Part shown: positions 61,531-64,000 of the stretch, one piece after another
How the letters are laid out: each line of letters begins with the position of its first letter
How positions within the stretch are numbered: the first letter of the stretch is position 1
NCBI GenBank assembly: GCA_964387885.1
Contig: CAYLYZ010000019.1
Location: forward strand, 1-64,000
Source: JABGPL01 sp964387885
GTDB taxonomy: Bacteria; Electryoneota; AABM5-125-24; Hatepunaeales; Hatepunaeaceae
Direction: 5' to 3'
Length of the DNA: 64,000 nucleotides
Made by a program: the position numbers and the translations under genes
Notes under the pieces: model-generated
Seen by the model: the letters and a program-made list of their open reading frames with translations, nothing else
Told to the model about the DNA's origin: nothing
Databases searched by the model: none

Positions 61531-63246
61531 TTATCTAACTAACAGAATTTTTCTTGATTGTGACTTAGAATCAGTGCTTAGTTTAATATAGTAAATTCCG
61601 GATACCATTCCCTCTGCATCCCATATCACAGTTTGTTTCCCATCCACAAACCCAGGGTGCTGCAACCTTTCAACCGTTTTTCCATGAATATCGAAGATTG
61701 TAATGCTGCAATTCTCCGGTTTTCGCAAATTGTACTCTATAGTCAGCTTCGAATTGAACGGATTAGGGTACACAGCATTAATGCCGTATTGAAAAGGAAA
61801 ACTATCCTTCTCTTTTACATGAATAGCACCATCCCAAACAATAATAACCGGCTCTTGAGTAACAGTAATCGCTTCAATGTTACCAGCTTCCAAATGACCC
61901 AATTCTTCACCGAGTACATCGTAATAATCACCACTATTGTAGTTTCGGGGTGGTGTCGGTGTATATTCATGCTCAGAGTCATCCGTATCGAATAATGCAT
62001 CATACCAGACAACATCAATGTTCCCGACTTCTTCTCTGAATCTGAATACCCTGATTTCACCATCTGACAGGTCTTTAGGTTCCTCAAACGGTTGAATCAA
62101 TTCGCGCATAAGTCTCCACGTTGTTGCTGAAAGGTATTCAGTGCTGTCTGCTGGATCGTACAAACCAAAGAACTTATCCTCAGGCCAGCCAATGATTGGA
62201 GTACAGAGCGCTTCCAGCCCAAATGCCATCCCCAACACCCATTTACGTGCCATATCTCCCGCATGGAAACGCGCTTCGAACCGGGTCCGACCTTCCGGCT
62301 GCAGTTGCATTGCAGCTTCTATAGCCAGCCAGGGGCGTAGTTGACCCCCGGAATCAGCTACAACCTGCTCAAATGCTCCGAGTTCATCGAATATGTAGCG
62401 AGGTTTCCAGTGATAGTGTACATCAAACCAGTCCAGCCATTCCGTCTGCCCTGCCATCGCATCAGTCCAATACATCCAGCGACGTGCACCAACGCTGCTG
62501 TGCCATCGGTTAAATGTCGCCCAATCATTTACTCCCCTGAACGCCTGCCTTTCATAACGAGAGTGCATCAGGTTCATCAGTGAATCCTGAAGTTCTTCAT
62601 TTTCATTGCCCAGCCGAAGCCACTCACGTTCCAATTGGCGAACATAGTACATACCCCCGTGAGAAACATTCATCCCACGATTATGCTCCGCCGCTGCTGT
62701 TTTTGCAGCAATATTCGCCGTTCTCAGACATCGGATGTAATCCTCAACATCCCGCTCAAATGTCTCATTGGTGATTTCCCATCGGTGCTGCGGTTCAGGT
62801 CCAAATCTGAGATATCTGACAGGTATGACATCACGTTCGTAAATATGCACCATCGATTGATAAACAAAGTCAAATATAGCTTCGGAATATCCCCGTTCCG
62901 GAGGATCTTCATTGATCGGAGTTCTGCGGTTAATATCATCAGGAGCTCTTTCCTGTCCACTGGTTGCCCACCCACTCGAAGGGATAATATGCATTACTAC
63001 TTCCCTGCCAACTCTTGCACCGAAATCGAGCTGGTTGTCCAATAGTTGCCAGTTGTATTCATCATCCTGAAGTTCAGTCCTCGCCCAGGAATGACTTAAC
63101 GACAGGAAATGCGCATTGTACTGAGTATAGAGCGAGTCTGGTGCATTAATAACCAACCGTCTCAGTCCCCAGTAGTCGCGACCGGATGAAGTATCTGGAA
63201 AAAAAAGAACTGCTGCCAGTAACAGAACCGTCAAAACTCTGTGCAT
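61531..63246 (-). CDS. T9SS secreted glycoside-hydrolase-like protein
   Basis: Protein of 571 residues from the ATG at 63246 (GGAG in front, then a signal peptide); the frame to 63333 is not used. The main domain reads like a retaining glycosidase (beta/alpha)8 barrel: SWARTELQDDEYNW near the start, 'RYLRFGPEPQHRW' at the position where related enzymes have the acid/base Glu, WFDVHYHW, and 'WLAIEAAM', whose Glu could be the nucleophile. The family cannot be fixed. The C-terminal sorting domain has YPNPFNSK, GIYYIKL and terminal LLVR. Probably an extracellular polysaccharide-acting enzyme. Confidence 0.72.
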   Translation of the reverse strand: MHRVLTVLLLAAVLFFPDTSSGRDYWGLRRLVINAPDSLYTQYNAHFLSLSHSWARTELQDDEYNWQLLDNQLDFGARVGREVVMHIIPSSGWATSGQERAPDDINRRTPINEDPPERGYSEAIFDFVYQSMVHIYERDVIPVRYLRFGPEPQHRWEITNETFERDVEDYIRCLRTANIAAKTAAAEHNRGMNVSHGGMYYVRQLEREWLRLGNENEELQDSLMNLMHSRYERQAFRGVNDWATFNRWHSSVGARRWMYWTDAMAGQTEWLDWFDVHYHWKPRYIFDELGAFEQVVADSGGQLRPWLAIEAAMQLQPEGRTRFEARFHAGDMARKWVLGMAFGLEALCTPIIGWPEDKFFGLYDPADSTEYLSATTWRLMRELIQPFEEPKDLSDGEIRVFRFREEVGNIDVVWYDALFDTDDSEHEYTPTPPRNYNSGDYYDVLGEELGHLEAGNIEAITVTQEPVIIVWDGAIHVKEKDSFPFQYGINAVYPNPFNSKLTIEYNLRKPENCSITIFDIHGKTVERLQHPGFVDGKQTVIWDAEGMVSGIYYIKLSTDSKSQSRKILLVR

Positions 63247-63294
63247 TACAACTCCGTTTGAGGTTAAGGAAGGGATATTCAGTTGCTTCTTATA

Positions 63295-63321
63295 GGTAAG
63301 GATAAAAACCTGCTCTGTCAA
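63295..63321 (-). promoter_or_regulatory. Possible promoter of the glycosidase-like gene
   Basis: On the minus strand a perfect TTGACA (63321-63316) is followed after 21 bases by TATAAG (about 63294-63289), or after 17 bases by the poorer TACCTA. The spacing of the better -10 is too long, so support is weak. Confidence 0.3.
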
Positions 63322-63438
63322 GTACTCACACAATAAATTAATTGCTGTTGGTCTAATTAAAGCTTCAGACCTTGCATATAATAGTATCCGGTAATAAATT
63401 CAATCTTAATTCTGAATAAAAAAAATCCAAGAGTTGCC

Positions 63439-64000
63439 AATGGATGTCGTTGAAATACAAAATGTCACAAAAACTTTCGATCAACTCACCGCAGTTGATG
63501 ATCTGACACTCTCTGTTCCCAGGGGTAGTATTTATGGATTTATCGGTCCCAATGGTTCAGGAAAAACAACTACCCTGCGAATGATAATGAACATCTTCTA
63601 CCCGGATAATGGGACAATCCATATCTTCGGTGAAGAACTCGAGGGTGCTTCGACCGACAGAATCGGTTACCTGCCTGAAGAACGTGGTCTTTATAAAAAC
63701 ATGAAAGTCCGCGATCTATTGATGTTCTATGGCAGCCTCAAGAATGGCAAGAACCTGAGCAAGGAAGTTAAACGCTGGTTGGAAATTCTCGACCTCACCG
63801 ACTGGGCAAATAAAAAAGTCAGCACTTTAAGCAAAGGTATGAGCCAGAAAGTGCAGTTTATTTCTACTGTTATCTCTGCCCCTGAACTTATTATCCTCGA
63901 CGAACCTTTCACAGGACTTGATCCTGTAAATACTGATGCTATCCGGAATGAAGTTCTGAAACTTCAGGATGAGGGAAAGACAATCATCTTCAGTACTCAC
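63439..64000 (+). CDS. ABC transporter ATP-binding protein (NatA/YhaQ-like), cut by window edge
   Basis: The open frame runs from ATG 63439 through the end of the window (187 codons seen, incomplete). It has Walker A GPNGSGKT (near residue 41), then LPEERGLYKNMKVRDLL (typical of the YhaQ/NatA subgroup), the signature LSKGMSQKVQ, Walker B LIILDEPFTGLD and the start of the H-loop (STH). These ATPases usually pair with an ABC-2 type permease encoded next, which would lie beyond the window. Function is likely export; the substrate is unknown. Confidence 0.9.

Noticed and set aside
63377..63382. TATAAT as promoter of the ABC transporter gene
   Set aside because: A perfect -10 hexamer exists but no acceptable -35 lies 16-18 bases upstream and the leader is AT-rich, so chance is likely.
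1..64000. tRNA, rRNA, prophage or transposase genes
   Set aside because: No cloverleaf-like or conserved rRNA segments and no transposase, integrase or phage structural proteins were recognised in any frame.

Overview
The window looks like part of the chromosome of an uncultured bacterium of the Fibrobacteres-Chlorobi-Bacteroidetes (FCB) sphere or a neighbouring candidate phylum. This is an inference. The strongest clue is that eleven secreted proteins end in a type IX secretion system (T9SS) type-A sorting domain (a [YFV]PNPFN motif, then a beta-sandwich with GxYxLRV-type strands, usually ending in a basic residue). Base composition is moderately AT-rich. The two best promoters have ordinary TTGACA / 17 bp / TATAAT-like boxes, which fits a lineage outside core Bacteroidota. 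There are no rRNA, tRNA, CRISPR, phage or transposase genes.

Layout. 1-10.4 kb (+): two tandem invasin-type (Ig-like) lipoproteins, then two tandem beta-helix T9SS proteins, separated by duplicated intergenic repeats. 10.5-17.3 kb (+): a tight operon of a membrane protein, a MurG-like glycosyltransferase, a sensor kinase, a small response regulator and a hybrid kinase. 17.6-38.6 kb (-): an asparagine-synthetase-B-like secreted protein, a C25 (gingipain-type) protein, an S8 subtilase and a giant protein of about 3,370 residues made of three alternating super-repeats. 38.7-41.5 kb (-): a TetR regulator, a SecD-P1-like lipoprotein and a DUF1566 T9SS protein. 42.0 kb (+): a PH-domain membrane protein. 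42.6-49.1 kb (-): a TIM-barrel-like secreted protein, a multiheme cytochrome with a T9SS tail, and two tandem beta-propeller hydrolase-like proteins. 49.4-57.6 kb: mixed small genes (DUF3078 outer-membrane protein, TPR protein, TfoX domain, papain-like hypothetical, YgiQ radical SAM, HI0933 flavoprotein, lipoprotein). 57.7-61.5 kb (-): a translationally coupled cluster of RecF-like ATPase, GNAT, APH(6)-like kinase, DinB and two related lipoproteins. 61.5-63.2 kb (-): a T9SS glycosidase-like protein. 63.4 kb to the end (+): an ABC transporter ATPase cut by the window edge.

How it fits together. Most coding capacity goes to very large, acidic, cell-surface or extracellular proteins built by shuffling a few modules: Ig/ASH-like sandwiches, beta-propellers, ThuA-like domains, carboxypeptidase-regulatory-like domains, a duplicated 'GWN...GYQ' module, and the T9SS tail. 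The T9SS machinery itself is not in the window. The least ordinary observations are the A-B-A-B-A-B super-repeat of the giant protein, the T9SS-tailed multiheme cytochrome, the C25 protein whose expected catalytic His is Trp, the block shared between the C25 and S8 proteins, and a dispersed terminal-inverted-repeat element carrying dRS3-type palindromes.
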